A stretch of 64,000 nt of DNA. Origin: Nocardioides thalensis. GTDB lineage: Bacteria > Actinomycetota > Actinomycetes > Propionibacteriales > Nocardioidaceae. Position 1 is the first letter of the stretch. The number at the start of each line of letters is the position of its first letter. The stretch lies in contig NZ_JACCFP010000001.1 of NCBI RefSeq assembly GCF_013410655.1, forward strand, positions 1,240,001-1,304,000, written 5' to 3'. Made by a program: the position numbers and the translations under genes. Shown piece by piece: positions 16,307 through 24,006 of the stretch. The notes under the pieces were generated by a model. That model saw only the letters and a program-made list of their open reading frames with translations. It searched no databases and was not told the DNA's origin.

Positions 16307-18256
16307 ATGGCCGGCTCCCTGCCAGATCCGGAGTCCCCCGAGGCGCTCGCGGAGCGAGCCGAGGAGGCCTACCGCGACGGCCGGATGGAGGCGGCGCTCA
16401 CCGCCTGGGAGCAGCTGTACGCCGTGCACGTCGCTGCCGGGCGCCGCTCGGACGCGGCACTCGCCGCGGCTCTGGTCGCGCTCAACCTGCTGTGCGAGAC
16501 CGGGCTGATGGCGCCGGTGCGCGCGTGGGAGACGCGGGCGCGCCAGCAGCTCGAGAGCGAGCCGACGGGCCCGGCGCACGCGATCCTGGCGATCACCCGC
16601 ACGTACGAGCGCATCCTCTCCGGCGACCCGGAGGGCGCGGCGGCGCCCGCGCGCGAGGCGGTCGAGCTCGGCACCCGGCTCGGCGTCGACCCCGCCCGGG
16701 GGCTCGGCCTGGTCGCCGCCGCCCGGCTCGCCATCCATGCCGGCGAGGTCGACGACGCGATCGACCAGCTCGATCGGCTCGCGGTCGCCCTCGCCGCGGG
16801 CGAGTTCGACCCGCTGACCACCGGCAACGTCTACTGCGAGCTGATCTGTGTGGCGCAGTGGCTCGGCCGCCACGACCTGGCCCGGGCGTGGACGGAGGTC
16901 ATGGAGCGCTGGCGCCACGGCACGGCGTACGGCGCCACGCACGGCCGTTGTCGCGTGCACCGCGCCGAGCTGCTCCGGATGTCCGGGCCGGCCGCCGCGG
17001 CGGAGGCCGAGGCGGTCGCGGCCTGCGACGAGCTGCGCCCGTGGATGCGCCGGGAGTACGGCTGGCCGCTGGTCGAGCTCGGCAACATCCGCCTGCGACG
17101 TGGTGACCTGGCCGGCGCGGAGGAGGCGTTCCTCGAGGCGAACGCCCGTGCGTGGTGTGCTCAACCGGGGCTCGCGCTGCTCCGGCTCGCCCAGGGAGAG
17201 GCGGCCGAGGCCGCCGAGATGATCCGGGCCGAGCTGAGCCACCCCACCGACGTGCCGTGGAAGGAGCGGCCACCGTTCGGCGGGCTGCGCGCCGTGCCCC
17301 TGCTCGCGGCACAGGCGCAGGTCGCCGAGCACCTGGGCGACGCGGCCACCGCGGCCACCGCCGCGGCCGAGCTCGCCGCGGTCCATGCGGCCTACCCGAG
17401 CGACGGTCTGCGGGCGACGGTCCGGCTCGCGGAGGCACGGGCCGCGCTACTGGCGGGCGACGCCGACCGGGCGATCGGCGTCGCACGCGAGGCCGCTGCA
17501 CTCTGGATCGACCTCGACGCGCCGTACGACGCCGCGCTCGCGCGCACGCTCACGGGTGACGCGCAGCACCGCCTCGGCAATGCCGACGTGGCGCGGCTCG
17601 AGTGGCAGGCGGCGCGGCGTGGGTTCGAGGCGTTCGGCGCCGAGTTGGCCGTGCAGGTCGTCGACCAGCGGCTCGGAGTCGCGGCCGTGCGGCCCGACGC
17701 TGCTCCGGCCGCGAGCGGAGGTGTGGCGGAGCTGGTGCGCGACGGCGACCACTGGCTGGTGCGGTACGACGGCCGGGCCGTGGTGCTGCCCGACCTGAAG
17801 GGCATCGCCTACCTCGCCAGGCTCCTCTCCGCGCCAAGCCGCGAGCACCACGTCCTCGACCTCGCCGGCGCCGGAGCGGTCGCTCCCGGCCTGCCGGTGC
17901 TCGACGACGAGGCGAAGGCGTCATACCGCCGTCGTCTCGCGGAGGTCGAGGCCGACCTGGCGGAGGCCGAGGCCGACCACGACGAGGCCCGCGTGCGCCT
18001 CGCCGAGCGCGACCGCGACTACCTCGTGGCCGAGCTGACCGCTGCTGCCGGGCTGGGTGGGCGGGCGCGCACCACCGGCGGTACCGCGGAGCGCGCCCGG
18101 ACGAGCGTCACCCGGTCGCTGCGCTACGCGCTGGCGCGACTGTCCGAGGTCGCCCCCGACCTCGGCGCCCACCTCGACCGCACGGTCCGCACCGGCACCT
18201 GCTGCTGCTACGAGCCGGACCCCGTCGCCCGGCTGGAGTGGAAGGTCACCGGCTGA
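16307..18256 (+). CDS. TPR-rich protein with an actinobacterial C-terminal effector domain
   Basis: A 649-residue protein without signal peptide. Residues about 1-470 form repeated helical pairs rich in Ala/Glu (for example AERAEEAYRDGRMEAALTAWEQL and GDLAGAEEAFLEANARAW), typical of tetratricopeptide repeats. The C-terminal 170 residues begin with VVLPDLKGIAYLARLLSAP, continue with a coiled segment, and end with SVTRSLRYALARLSEVAP, HLDRTVRTGTCCCYEPDP. I have seen similar tails on large actinobacterial regulators of the LuxR/adenylate-cyclase class, where they follow TPR or ATPase regions. No nucleotide-binding loop or clear HTH is seen here. A GTG at 16301 is an alternative start. The shared palindrome suggests a regulatory link to the cupin gene. 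Confidence 0.7.
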   Translation: MAGSLPDPESPEALAERAEEAYRDGRMEAALTAWEQLYAVHVAAGRRSDAALAAALVALNLLCETGLMAPVRAWETRARQQLESEPTGPAHAILAITRTYERILSGDPEGAAAPAREAVELGTRLGVDPARGLGLVAAARLAIHAGEVDDAIDQLDRLAVALAAGEFDPLTTGNVYCELICVAQWLGRHDLARAWTEVMERWRHGTAYGATHGRCRVHRAELLRMSGPAAAAEAEAVAACDELRPWMRREYGWPLVELGNIRLRRGDLAGAEEAFLEANARAWCAQPGLALLRLAQGEAAEAAEMIRAELSHPTDVPWKERPPFGGLRAVPLLAAQAQVAEHLGDAATAATAAAELAAVHAAYPSDGLRATVRLAEARAALLAGDADRAIGVAREAAALWIDLDAPYDAALARTLTGDAQHRLGNADVARLEWQAARRGFEAFGAELAVQVVDQRLGVAAVRPDAAPAASGGVAELVRDGDHWLVRYDGRAVVLPDLKGIAYLARLLSAPSREHHVLDLAGAGAVAPGLPVLDDEAKASYRRRLAEVEADLAEAEADHDEARVRLAERDRDYLVAELTAAAGLGGRARTTGGTAERARTSVTRSLRYALARLSEVAPDLGAHLDRTVRTGTCCCYEPDPVARLEWKVTG

Positions 18257-18269
18257 CGACCGTCGCGGC

Positions 18270-19229
18270 TCAGCCGAAGACGTCGACGTGCACGTGGTCG
18301 CGGTGCTCGAGCACCGCCTGGTCGCCCGAGCGCGACGGCGGGTCGTAGTTCTCCCAGCCGTCCTGGCCGGCGACCCAGATCCGGTCGTCGAAGATGACCG
18401 TGCGCACGTCGAGCCGGGCCGCGTTGGCGACCAGGTAGTGGGCGAGCGCCCACCCCCGCGTGCGGTTGTCCTCGTTGATCGGCCGGAAGAACACGTCGAC
18501 CGCGCGGCCCTCGTAGTGGGCCGAGCCCTCCATGTGGCCGTCGGTGACGCCGCCGGGCGCGAACCCGCCGAGCGCCAGGTCGCCGAACCGGTCGAGCAGG
18601 TCGCGGCGTACGGCGTCCGCACGCGGCGTGAGCCCGGTGTCGAGCAGCGCCTCGTCCGCCGAGGGGGCGCCCCCGTCGAGGTCGCAGGAGAACGTGGCGG
18701 GGGAGTAGCCGGTGAGGGCCGAGGCCAGGGCGCGCGCGTCGGCCTCGTGGTCCGCGTAGGCGTCCGGGAAGCCGGAGCGCTGCACCGTCTGCGCGGCGAC
18801 GGTGATCTCCATGCCCTCGTAGCCGTCGACCTGCTCGAGCGCGTCGTAGAACGCGTTCGTCGCGTAGGCGGGGTCGAGCAGCTGCTCGACCGTGCCCCAG
18901 CCCTGCGAGGGCCGCTGCTGGAAGAGGCCGACGGAGTCGCGGTCGCCGTAGTCGATGTTGTAGAGGTCGGACTCCTGGTAGGCGGTCGCGAGCGCGATCG
19001 ACACCGCGCGCGCCGGGAGCCCGCGCTCGATCGCGATCGCGGTGATCAGCGAGGCGTTCTCGGCCTGCTCGCCGGTGACCCGCACGTCGTGGTTGGCGAC
19101 CGTGACCGTGCAGTCGCCGCTGGGGCCGTCGAGGATCTCGTCGGCAGACTTCAGCACGGCAACGCCGACCACCGCGATGATGACCATCGCGGCCAGGCCG
19201 ACGACGATCGCCGCGGTGCTGTTCTTCAC
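18270..19229 (-). CDS. Membrane-anchored wall-active protein: lytic-transglycosylase-like fold plus C-terminal peptidase-like domain
   Basis: A 319-residue protein with one N-terminal membrane helix (residues 6-27), so the rest is outside. The middle part resembles a lysozyme-like domain: AIERGLPARAVSIALATAYQESDLYN, with candidate catalytic Glu86, and SVGLFQQRPSQGWGT. The C-terminal domain has GGVTDGHMEGSAHYEGRAVDVFF and HRDHVHVDV, the His/Asp pattern of ARB-07466-type C-terminal domains distantly related to LAS metallopeptidases. It probably acts on peptidoglycan. Databases sometimes call similar proteins heavy metal transporter, which the sequence does not support. The GTG start at 19229 puts the membrane helix at the N-terminus. 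Confidence 0.7.
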   Translation of the reverse strand: MKNSTAAIVVGLAAMVIIAVVGVAVLKSADEILDGPSGDCTVTVANHDVRVTGEQAENASLITAIAIERGLPARAVSIALATAYQESDLYNIDYGDRDSVGLFQQRPSQGWGTVEQLLDPAYATNAFYDALEQVDGYEGMEITVAAQTVQRSGFPDAYADHEADARALASALTGYSPATFSCDLDGGAPSADEALLDTGLTPRADAVRRDLLDRFGDLALGGFAPGGVTDGHMEGSAHYEGRAVDVFFRPINEDNRTRGWALAHYLVANAARLDVRTVIFDDRIWVAGQDGWENYDPPSRSGDQAVLEHRDHVHVDVFG

Positions 19230-19281
19230 GACTCCAGTGTGGGGAGGGGGTGGTGACCCGGGGACTCGCGCCAACGCGCGA

Positions 19282-20238
19282 TCAGTTGGCGTGCAGCGCC
19301 TCGTTGAGCGCGATGCCGTCGCCCTGCCACGGCACCGCCTCGATGGCGCCGCTGACGGAGTTGCGCCGGAAGAGCACGTTGCTCGCGCCGGACAGCTCGC
19401 GCGCCTTGACCACCCGCGGAGCCCGGCCGCCCTCGATCAGCGTCACCTTGGTGCCCGCGGTCACGTAGCAGCCGGCCTCGACGACGCAGTCGTCACCGAG
19501 CGAGATGCCGATCCCGGCGTTGGCGCCCAGCAGGCAGCGCTTGCCGATCGAGATGACCTCCTTGCCGCCGCCCGACAGCGTGCCCATGATCGACGCGCCG
19601 CCGCCGACGTCGGAGCCGTCGCCCACGACGACGCCCGCGCTGATCCGGCCCTCGACCATCGACGCGCCGAGGGTCCCGGCGTTGAAGTTGACGAAGCCCT
19701 CGTGCATCACGGTCGTGCCCTCGGCGAGGTGCGCGCCGAGCCGCACCCGGTCGGCGTCGGCGATCCGGACGCCGGTGGGCAGCACGTAGTCGACCATCCG
19801 CGGGAACTTGTCGATGCCGTAGACCGCGACGGTGTGGCCGGCCGCCTTGAGCCGGGCGCGGGTGAGCTCGAAGCCGTCGACGGCGCACGGGCCGGCGCTG
19901 GTCCACACGACGTTGGTGAGCAGGCCGAACAGGCCGTCGAGGTTGACCTCGTGCGGCCGCACGAGCCGGTGCGACAGCAGGTGCAGGCGCAGCCAGGCGT
20001 CGGTGGTGTCCACCGGAGCCGCCGACAGGTCGGCGATCTCGACGAGGGTGACGCTGCGCCGTACGGCGCGCGCCTCGTCGGCGCCCTCCAGCAGGCCGAG
20101 GTCGGCCGGCGCGGTCACGTCGGCCGGCTTGGCGCCGAGCGCGGGGGCGGGGAACCAGGTGTCGAGCACCTGGACGGCCCCGGAGTCGGAGGCGGTCTGG
20201 GTTGTCGTGGTCAGGCCGTAGCCCCAGGCAGCAGTCAC
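19282..20238 (-). CDS. dapD: Tetrahydrodipicolinate N-succinyltransferase
   Basis: A 318-residue enzyme that succinylates tetrahydrodipicolinate with succinyl-CoA, the step before dapC in the succinylase route to meso-DAP and lysine. The long hexapeptide-repeat section (about 165-270; for example [21 protein letters not shown] and [19 protein letters not shown]) forms a left-handed beta helix. The N-terminal domain and length match the actinobacterial DapD class, which is longer than the enterobacterial enzyme. The active-site loop includes [15 protein letters not shown]. It stands alone on the minus strand, divergent from the XRE regulator gene 75 bp away. Confidence 0.93.
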   Translation of the reverse strand: MTAAWGYGLTTTTQTASDSGAVQVLDTWFPAPALGAKPADVTAPADLGLLEGADEARAVRRSVTLVEIADLSAAPVDTTDAWLRLHLLSHRLVRPHEVNLDGLFGLLTNVVWTSAGPCAVDGFELTRARLKAAGHTVAVYGIDKFPRMVDYVLPTGVRIADADRVRLGAHLAEGTTVMHEGFVNFNAGTLGASMVEGRISAGVVVGDGSDVGGGASIMGTLSGGGKEVISIGKRCLLGANAGIGISLGDDCVVEAGCYVTAGTKVTLIEGGRAPRVVKARELSGASNVLFRRNSVSGAIEAVPWQGDGIALNEALHAN

Positions 20239-20259
20239 GTGCGGTGATCGTAGTCGTTC

Positions 20260-20278
20260 TGCTTGCAGCGGAATCGCT
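20260..20278. promoter_or_regulatory. ClgR/PopR-like box upstream of the XRE regulator gene
   Basis: The sequence TGCTTGCAGCGGAATCGCT lies 35 bp before the regulator ATG. Its last 13 bases, CAGCGGAATCGCT, occur again in the opposite orientation upstream of the clpP pair (21904-21916). It partly fits the ClgR consensus CGCYNANRGCG known from Corynebacterium. It is a candidate autoregulatory site. Confidence 0.6.
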
Positions 20279-20312
20279 GGGCCGCGGTCGCGGACGCGCC
20301 TACGGTCGGGGC

Positions 20313-20627
20313 ATGGGTGACGTGCTGAGGTTCCCGGACCGGCCGGCGTACGACGAACCGGCGGCGCCGCCGGGGCCCGAGCCCCTGTGGCGGGAGGCCG
20401 CCGGTGACGTGCTCCGGGAGGAGCGCCACCGGCTCGGCCGGACGCTGTCCGACGTCGCGAGGACGTCCGGGATCTCCGTGCAGTACCTGTCGGAGGTGGA
20501 GCGCGGGCTGAAGGAGCCGAGCTCGGAGGTGCTGTCCGCGGTCACCGGCGCGCTCGGGCTGCGGATGGCCGAGCTGACCCTGCGGGTCTCGCGGCGCCTC
20601 GACGGCCCCGTGTGCCTCGCCGCCTGA
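20313..20627 (+). CDS. clgR: XRE-family regulator of the ClgR/PopR type with a C-terminal LAA tail
   Basis: A 104-residue DNA-binding protein with an XRE HTH ([31 protein letters not shown], split here as two blocks around residues 40-75). This HTH sequence is characteristic of ClgR and PopR, activators of clp protease genes in Streptomyces, Corynebacterium and Mycobacterium. The protein ends in CLAA; both ClgR and PopR are reported to be degraded by ClpP through C-terminal alanines, giving feedback. Two clpP genes lie immediately downstream in convergent orientation. Since these are a second-type clpP pair, PopR may be the closer analogue. Confidence 0.8.
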   Translation: MGDVLRFPDRPAYDEPAAPPGPEPLWREAAGDVLREERHRLGRTLSDVARTSGISVQYLSEVERGLKEPSSEVLSAVTGALGLRMAELTLRVSRRLDGPVCLAA

Positions 20628-20649
20628 CCGCCTCGTTCCCGGCCAGGGC

Positions 20650-21252
20650 TCACGCCACGGCGAGCTTCCGGCTCTCCAGCACCGCGTCGGCGAGGCCGTA
20701 GGCGACCGCGCCCTCGGCATCGAGGATGAGGTCGCGATCGGTGTCCTCGCGCAGCCGCTCCACCGTCTGCCCCGTGTGGTGGGCGAGCACGTCCTCCATC
20801 TGGCTGCGCAACCGGACGATCTCCTTCGCCTGCACGGCGAGGTCGGGGAGCGTGCCCTGCCCGCCGCCGGACGGCTGGTGGAGGATCACCCGCGACCGCG
20901 GCAGCACCGACCGCTGTCCCGGCGCGCCGGCCGCGAGCAGCACGGCCGCCGACGAGGCCGCCTGCCCGATGCAGGTCGTGGACACGGGTGCGCGGACGAA
21001 CTGCATCGTGTCGTAGATGCCGAGCATCGCGGTGACCGATCCGCCAGGACTGTTGAGGTAGAGGTTGATCGGCGTCTCGGGGCTGTCCGCCTCGAGGTGC
21101 AGCAGCTGGGCGATCACCACGTTGGCGACGCCGTCGTCGATCTCGGTGCCGATGTAGACGATCCGGTCGCTGAGCAGTCGCGAGTAGATGTCGAGGGCCC
21201 GCTCGCCGTGCAGGGTCTTCTCGATCACGCTCGGGATCGTGTAGCTGCTCAT
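20650..21252 (-). CDS. clpP: ATP-dependent Clp protease proteolytic subunit (second of pair)
   Basis: A 200-residue serine protease subunit. The nucleophile is Ser100 in GQAASSA, where most ClpP have a GMAASM-like sequence; the active-site His125 is in [13 protein letters not shown], and the Asp is in the REDTDRD region (D in [10 protein letters not shown] is a further candidate). The glycine-rich SPGGSV loop is intact. The ATG overlaps the stop of the preceding clpP gene, so a mixed tetradecamer made from the pair is likely, as for other actinobacterial ClpP pairs. Its partner ATPase (ClpX or ClpC) is not in the window. Confidence 0.92.
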   Translation of the reverse strand: MSSYTIPSVIEKTLHGERALDIYSRLLSDRIVYIGTEIDDGVANVVIAQLLHLEADSPETPINLYLNSPGGSVTAMLGIYDTMQFVRAPVSTTCIGQAASSAAVLLAAGAPGQRSVLPRSRVILHQPSGGGQGTLPDLAVQAKEIVRLRSQMEDVLAHHTGQTVERLREDTDRDLILDAEGAVAYGLADAVLESRKLAVA

Positions 21253-21869
21253 GCCCGGCTCCCGAACGCGACGGTCGAGCGGGCCGGGCCGACCTGCGGG
21301 ACGGTGGTGATGATCTCGTCGACGAAGCCGTAGTCCTTGGCCTCCTCCGCCGTGAACCAGCGGTCGCGCAGCGCGTCCTTCTCGACCTTCTCGGCCGGCT
21401 GGCCGGTGTGCTCGGCGATCAGCCCGATCATCACGTTCTTGGTGTGCTCCAGGTTCTCCGCCTGGATCTCGATGTCGATGGCGGTGCCGCCGATGCCCGC
21501 GGACCCCTGGTGCAGCAGCACCCGCGCGTGGGGGAGGGCGTACCGCTTGCCCGGGGTGCCGGCGGAGAGCAGGAACTGGCCCATGCTCGCCGCCAGCCCC
21601 ATCGCGAGCGTGCTGACGTCGTTGGGGATCATCCGCATCGTGTCGTAGATCGCGAGACCCGCGGACACCGATCCGCCCGGGCTGTTGATGTAGAGGCTGA
21701 TGTCGCGGTGCGGGTCCTCGGCGGACAGCAGCAGGAGCGCGGCGCAGATGCGGTTGGCGATCGGGTCGTCGACCTCCTGGCCGAGGACGATAATGCGCTG
21801 CTGGAGCAGCCGCGCGGTGAGCTGGTCGTCGATCATGCCGAGCGGGCGCTCGGGTGCGTTCGTGGTCAT
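21249..21869 (-). CDS. clpP: ATP-dependent Clp protease proteolytic subunit (first of pair)
   Basis: A 206-residue ClpP with Ser95 in GLAASMGQ, His120 in [12 protein letters not shown] and a conserved Asp in the DRWFTAEEA region. The N-terminal processing region is short. It forms a two-gene operon with the following clpP. The usual essential clpP1P2 pair of actinobacteria sits beside tig and clpX; neither is here, so this is probably an additional pair like Streptomyces clpP3/clpP4. A ClgR/PopR-type box lies 35 bp upstream of the start, matching one before the adjacent regulator gene. Confidence 0.92.
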   Translation of the reverse strand: MTTNAPERPLGMIDDQLTARLLQQRIIVLGQEVDDPIANRICAALLLLSAEDPHRDISLYINSPGGSVSAGLAIYDTMRMIPNDVSTLAMGLAASMGQFLLSAGTPGKRYALPHARVLLHQGSAGIGGTAIDIEIQAENLEHTKNVMIGLIAEHTGQPAEKVEKDALRDRWFTAEEAKDYGFVDEIITTVPQVGPARSTVAFGSRA

Positions 21870-21903
21870 GCACCCACGGTCCGCCGTACGACGCCGGCGC
21901 CCA

Positions 21904-21922
21904 AGCGATTCCGCTGTGGGCG
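21904..21922. promoter_or_regulatory. ClgR/PopR-like box upstream of the clpP operon
   Basis: On the minus strand this reads CGCCCACAGCGGAATCGCT. CGCCCACAGCG matches every position of the ClgR core consensus CGCYNANRGCG as I recall it from Corynebacterium glutamicum, and the last 13 bases are identical to the site before the regulator gene. It is 35-53 bp upstream of the first clpP ATG. Confidence 0.68.
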
Positions 21923-21944
21923 GTTCTGCCCTCGGCAGGGCCGG

Positions 21945-22859
21945 TCAGCGAGCCGGGTCGGTGAGGCCCTCGGCGACGGACTCCCAGTCCACCCCGGGCT
22001 TCGCCCGCTCCATCTGTGCGCGCGTGACGTCGCGCACGAGTCGCGGCAGCGCCGGGGCCACCCCGGCGGCCTCGGTGGCAGCCACGACGTGCTCGAGACC
22101 GCGCAGGCACATCTCGAGGCTCGCCTGGCCGCGGTCGTACTTCCGCAGCTCGAACGCCTGGGCCAGGTTCGGCAGCTCCGCGCCGAGGGTCTCGAGGATG
22201 CCGGTGGCGTAGGGGAGGTAGGCGGAGGGCTCGATGCCGTGGGCGCGCACCAGCGCGGCGGAATGGAGGAACGCGTACATGCCCGCGAAGAAGACGTCGA
22301 GCATCGCCAGGTCGAGGGCGGGTGGGACCGCGTGGTCCTCGCCGAGCACGTCGGTCACGCCACCGAGACCCGCCAGCACGGGGCGGGCCGCGGCCACGGC
22401 GTCCTGGCCGCCTGCACACAGCACCAGGTGGTGCTCGGTGCCGACCAGGGCCGTGGGGACCATGATCGCGCCGGTGACGTAGGCGATGCCGAGGGCTGCC
22501 GCGGCGTCCGCAGACGCGACCGCGTCCTCCGGCGTGCCGGTGGACACGTTGACGACCGGCACGCCCGCGGTGAGTCCCGGCGCCAGCCGCTCGAGGAGCT
22601 CCCGGCTGGCGTGGTGGTCGCGGACGCAGACGATCACGGCGTCGGCGTCGCGCACGGCGCCGGCGGGGTCGGCCGTCAGCGGAGCGTCGGCCAGGCCGAT
22701 CTCCCCGAGGTCCTTGGGAGACCGGTTCCACACGACCACGTCGTGGCCGGCGGTCCTCAGCGACCGCGCGATCGCCGCGCCCATGGGGCCGAGTCCGAGC
22801 ACCGCGACACGCCGCGGGGAGGTGGGGGAGGAATGAGGTCGGTCGGTTGTCGGGTTCAT
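21945..22859 (-). CDS. NAD(P)-dependent reductase, imine-reductase / 6-PGDH-like family
   Basis: A 304-residue two-domain oxidoreductase. The Rossmann motif is [15 protein letters not shown] near residue 20, with WNRSP after the second strand suggesting NADPH use. The helical C-terminal domain has [24 protein letters not shown], resembling the dimerisation helices of imine reductases; the Asp in this helix corresponds to the catalytic position in many of them. A 6-phosphogluconate dehydrogenase-like or 3-hydroxyisobutyrate dehydrogenase-like role cannot be excluded. It diverges from an HxlR regulator, a common arrangement where the regulator controls the reductase. Confidence 0.75.
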   Translation of the reverse strand: MNPTTDRPHSSPTSPRRVAVLGLGPMGAAIARSLRTAGHDVVVWNRSPKDLGEIGLADAPLTADPAGAVRDADAVIVCVRDHHASRELLERLAPGLTAGVPVVNVSTGTPEDAVASADAAAALGIAYVTGAIMVPTALVGTEHHLVLCAGGQDAVAAARPVLAGLGGVTDVLGEDHAVPPALDLAMLDVFFAGMYAFLHSAALVRAHGIEPSAYLPYATGILETLGAELPNLAQAFELRKYDRGQASLEMCLRGLEHVVAATEAAGVAPALPRLVRDVTRAQMERAKPGVDWESVAEGLTDPAR

Positions 22860-22872
22860 GCGACGAAGGTGG

Positions 22873-22914
22873 CACCGGCCGCGGCCGGTGACCAGTACGC
22901 ACTTTGTTGTCACC
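22873..22914. promoter_or_regulatory. Palindrome and inverted repeat between reductase and HxlR gene
   Basis: CACCGGCCGCGGCCGGTG at 22873-22890 is a perfect 18-bp palindrome. Overlapping it, GGTGAC (22887-22892) and GTCACC (22909-22914) form a wider inverted repeat around a more A/T-rich centre (ACTTTGTTG). The reductase start is at 22859 and the HxlR ATG at 22943, so either repeat is suitably placed for an operator. Confidence 0.45.
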
Positions 22915-22942
22915 ACGTACCGCCACGTAAGGAGCGCTCACC

Positions 22943-23284
22943 ATGTCGGACCCGGACGAGACCTGCGGGGTCAACGTCGCCTTCGCTGTCGTCGGCAGCA
23001 AGTGGAAGCCCACGATCCTGTGGCTGCTGGGCCAGGGGCCTCGCCGGTTCGGCGCGCTGCGCCGCGAGATCGGGCCGGTGTCGGAGAAGGTCCTGGCCGC
23101 CCAGCTCCGGGAGCTCCAGCGCGACGGCGTGGTCAGCCGGCGTGAGCAGCCGGGGTTCCCGCTCCACGTCGAGTACTCCCTGACCGAGCACGGGCGGGCG
23201 CTCGACGCGGCACTCGCGCCCCTGGCCGACTGGGGCGATGCCCACCTCGAGGTCCTCAGCGGGGCGAGCGCCGACGCGTCCTAG
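22943..23284 (+). CDS. HxlR-family transcriptional regulator
   Basis: A 113-residue winged-helix protein of the HxlR family. It begins with [22 protein letters not shown], has [28 protein letters not shown] as the recognition region, and a wing ending [12 protein letters not shown]. The single Cys8 near the N-terminus is at the position used by redox- or electrophile-sensing members of the family (such as YodB/HypR), so it may respond to thiol-reactive compounds; this is inference. It probably controls the divergent reductase. Its stop is directly adjacent to the stop of the next, convergent gene. Confidence 0.88.
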   Translation: MSDPDETCGVNVAFAVVGSKWKPTILWLLGQGPRRFGALRREIGPVSEKVLAAQLRELQRDGVVSRREQPGFPLHVEYSLTEHGRALDAALAPLADWGDAHLEVLSGASADAS

Positions 23285-23929
23285 TCAGGCCGTCAGCGTC
23301 CCGAGGAGCCTGACGGCGAGGGCGCGGTCTCCCTCGAGCTCGACGCCCACCGCCGCCCACCCCCGCGCGCTGCCCGGGCGCCGAGGACCGATGAGCGCCT
23401 TCATCGACGACGCGTCCGCGCGGACGGTCGCCGCGGCGGCGGAGTCGCGGGGACCGGTGATCTCCAGCGCGCGATCGTGCACCGATGCGCGGAAGCGGTC
23501 ACCGTCGAGGTCCAGGTCGACCTCGGCGTCGAGACCGTCCGCCCGAGCGGGGTCGAAGTGGAGCAGGATCGCCATCGCGATCGCGGCGGGGGTGGTCGTG
23601 AGCGAGCCGTTCCTGCCGGGCGAGCGTCGGCCCCACGCGGCGAGCGCGAGCATGGCCGGACGGAGCTCGCGGCCCCACTCGGTGAGGTCGTAGACCCAGG
23701 ACGCCGCCGGGGCGGGCAGGCGGCGGCGGTCGGCGACGCCTGCGGCCACCAGCTGCTGGAGCCGGTCGGTGAGGACGCTGCTGCTGGCGCCGCTGAGCCG
23801 GGCTTGGATGTCGGTGAAGCGGCGCGGCCCGAACATGAGCTCCCGGATGACGAGCAGCGCCCAGCGATCGCCGACGACATCCAGGCCGTGAGCGAGCGCG
23901 CAGCTCTCGTCGTAGCTCCGGGAGGTCAT
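23285..23929 (-). CDS. HxlR-type regulator fused to an SCP2-like domain
   Basis: A 214-residue protein. Residues 1-100 form an HxlR winged helix (CALAHGLDVVGDRWALLVIRELM, then SVLTDRLQQLVAAGV). The remaining part has the strand-helix pattern of a sterol-carrier-protein-2-like domain (LDAEVDLDLDGDRFRASVHDRALEITG, TVRADASSMKALI), which may bind a hydrophobic ligand. Such fusions are seen in actinobacteria and are believed to be ligand-responsive repressors. It diverges from an MFS exporter gene over 77 bp containing inverted repeats, so it probably controls that exporter. Confidence 0.8.
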   Translation of the reverse strand: MTSRSYDESCALAHGLDVVGDRWALLVIRELMFGPRRFTDIQARLSGASSSVLTDRLQQLVAAGVADRRRLPAPAASWVYDLTEWGRELRPAMLALAAWGRRSPGRNGSLTTTPAAIAMAILLHFDPARADGLDAEVDLDLDGDRFRASVHDRALEITGPRDSAAAATVRADASSMKALIGPRRPGSARGWAAVGVELEGDRALAVRLLGTLTA

Positions 23930-23958
23930 GCGGTCATCTTACCGGCTGATGCTGAAAT

Positions 23959-23974
23959 CAAAGAAGTCACTTTG
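23959..23974. promoter_or_regulatory. Candidate operator between HxlR-SCP2 and MFS genes
   Basis: CAAAGAAGTCACTTTG is an inverted repeat with CAAAG/CTTTG arms. It sits in an unusually A/T-rich patch (23955-23988) for this genome, and is followed by a related GAAGTAAC sequence at 23981-23988. It lies 33 bp before the exporter ATG and 30 bp before the regulator start. Confidence 0.5.
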
Positions 23975-24006
23975 CTTTTCGAAGTAACGGGTCTAGGGTC
24001 GCCGTC

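Noticed and set aside
20202..20312. Longer N-terminus for the XRE regulator
   Set aside because: It would overlap the dapD start and include the ClgR-like box; the ATG at 20313 begins the family-like protein.
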